Source: Chrysomallon squamiferum (lineage: Eukaryota > Mollusca > Gastropoda > Neomphalida > Peltospiridae). Taken from it: DNA of 64,000 nt. Where the stretch lies: assembly GCA_012295275.1 (NCBI GenBank), contig CM022671.1:11961678-12025677 (forward strand), read 5' to 3'. This document shows, one piece after another, positions 63,927-64,000 of this stretch. Position 1 is the first letter of the stretch; each line of letters starts with the position of its first letter. The notes under the pieces were generated by a model. That model made no database searches and was not told the DNA's origin. It saw only the letters and a program-made list of their open reading frames with translations. Made by a program: the position numbers and the translations under genes.

Positions 63927-64000
63927 AGAGTACAAATACGTATTAGTCCATAGTTCTGTTAACTGTCTTTGTTTCGATACAAGATAGTTATTGGATTCAC

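Overview
This is eukaryotic nuclear DNA, very AT-rich, with small exons, GT-AG introns and abundant microsatellites and minisatellites. The gene set is metazoan and most like a mollusc: an ISOC1-type isochorismatase-domain protein, NTAQ1, an SVOP-like transporter, a NEK kinase, spermidine synthase and an intronless rhodopsin-class GPCR. Two weak relics resemble a SINE common in mollusc genomes. The phylum is inferred; the gene models were assembled by hand from splice sites, reading phase and remembered family sequences.

Layout. 1-4656: two tandem paralogues of a small EF-hand protein (+), the first cut by the window edge. 4864-7101: complete six-exon NTAQ1 (-), tail-to-tail with the second EF-hand gene. 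7815-10082: complete five-exon ISOC1 homologue (+), head-to-head with NTAQ1 across about 0.7 kb. 11998-12993: single-exon class A GPCR (+). 17746-34530: thirteen-exon SVOP-like MFS transporter (-), whose introns hold several minisatellites and a 0.9-kb terminal-inverted-repeat element. 37960-40960: a dispersed repeat interrupted by a decayed hAT transposon with a perfect 8-bp target duplication, running into a 30-bp minisatellite. 40962-46103: eleven-exon NEK-family kinase (-). 47380-49200: GC-rich block and a 35-bp minisatellite. 49400-51747: broken homeobox gene (+) with a second dispersed-repeat copy in its intron. 52319-57730: complete eight-exon spermidine synthase (+), with a 1-kb minisatellite in intron 4. 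57731-64000: no gene recognised.

The genes do not form a pathway; they are ordinary independent loci. The most unusual feature is where the tandem repeats sit. In the SVOP-like gene three repeat systems carry copies of a genuine 3' splice site plus the first part of its exon. In one, each 94-bp unit holds an acceptor, a 24-nt in-frame segment and a GTATGT donor, so the intron looks like a row of potential microexons. Spermidine synthase shows a smaller version at exon 3 and a minisatellite starting at the exon 4 donor.
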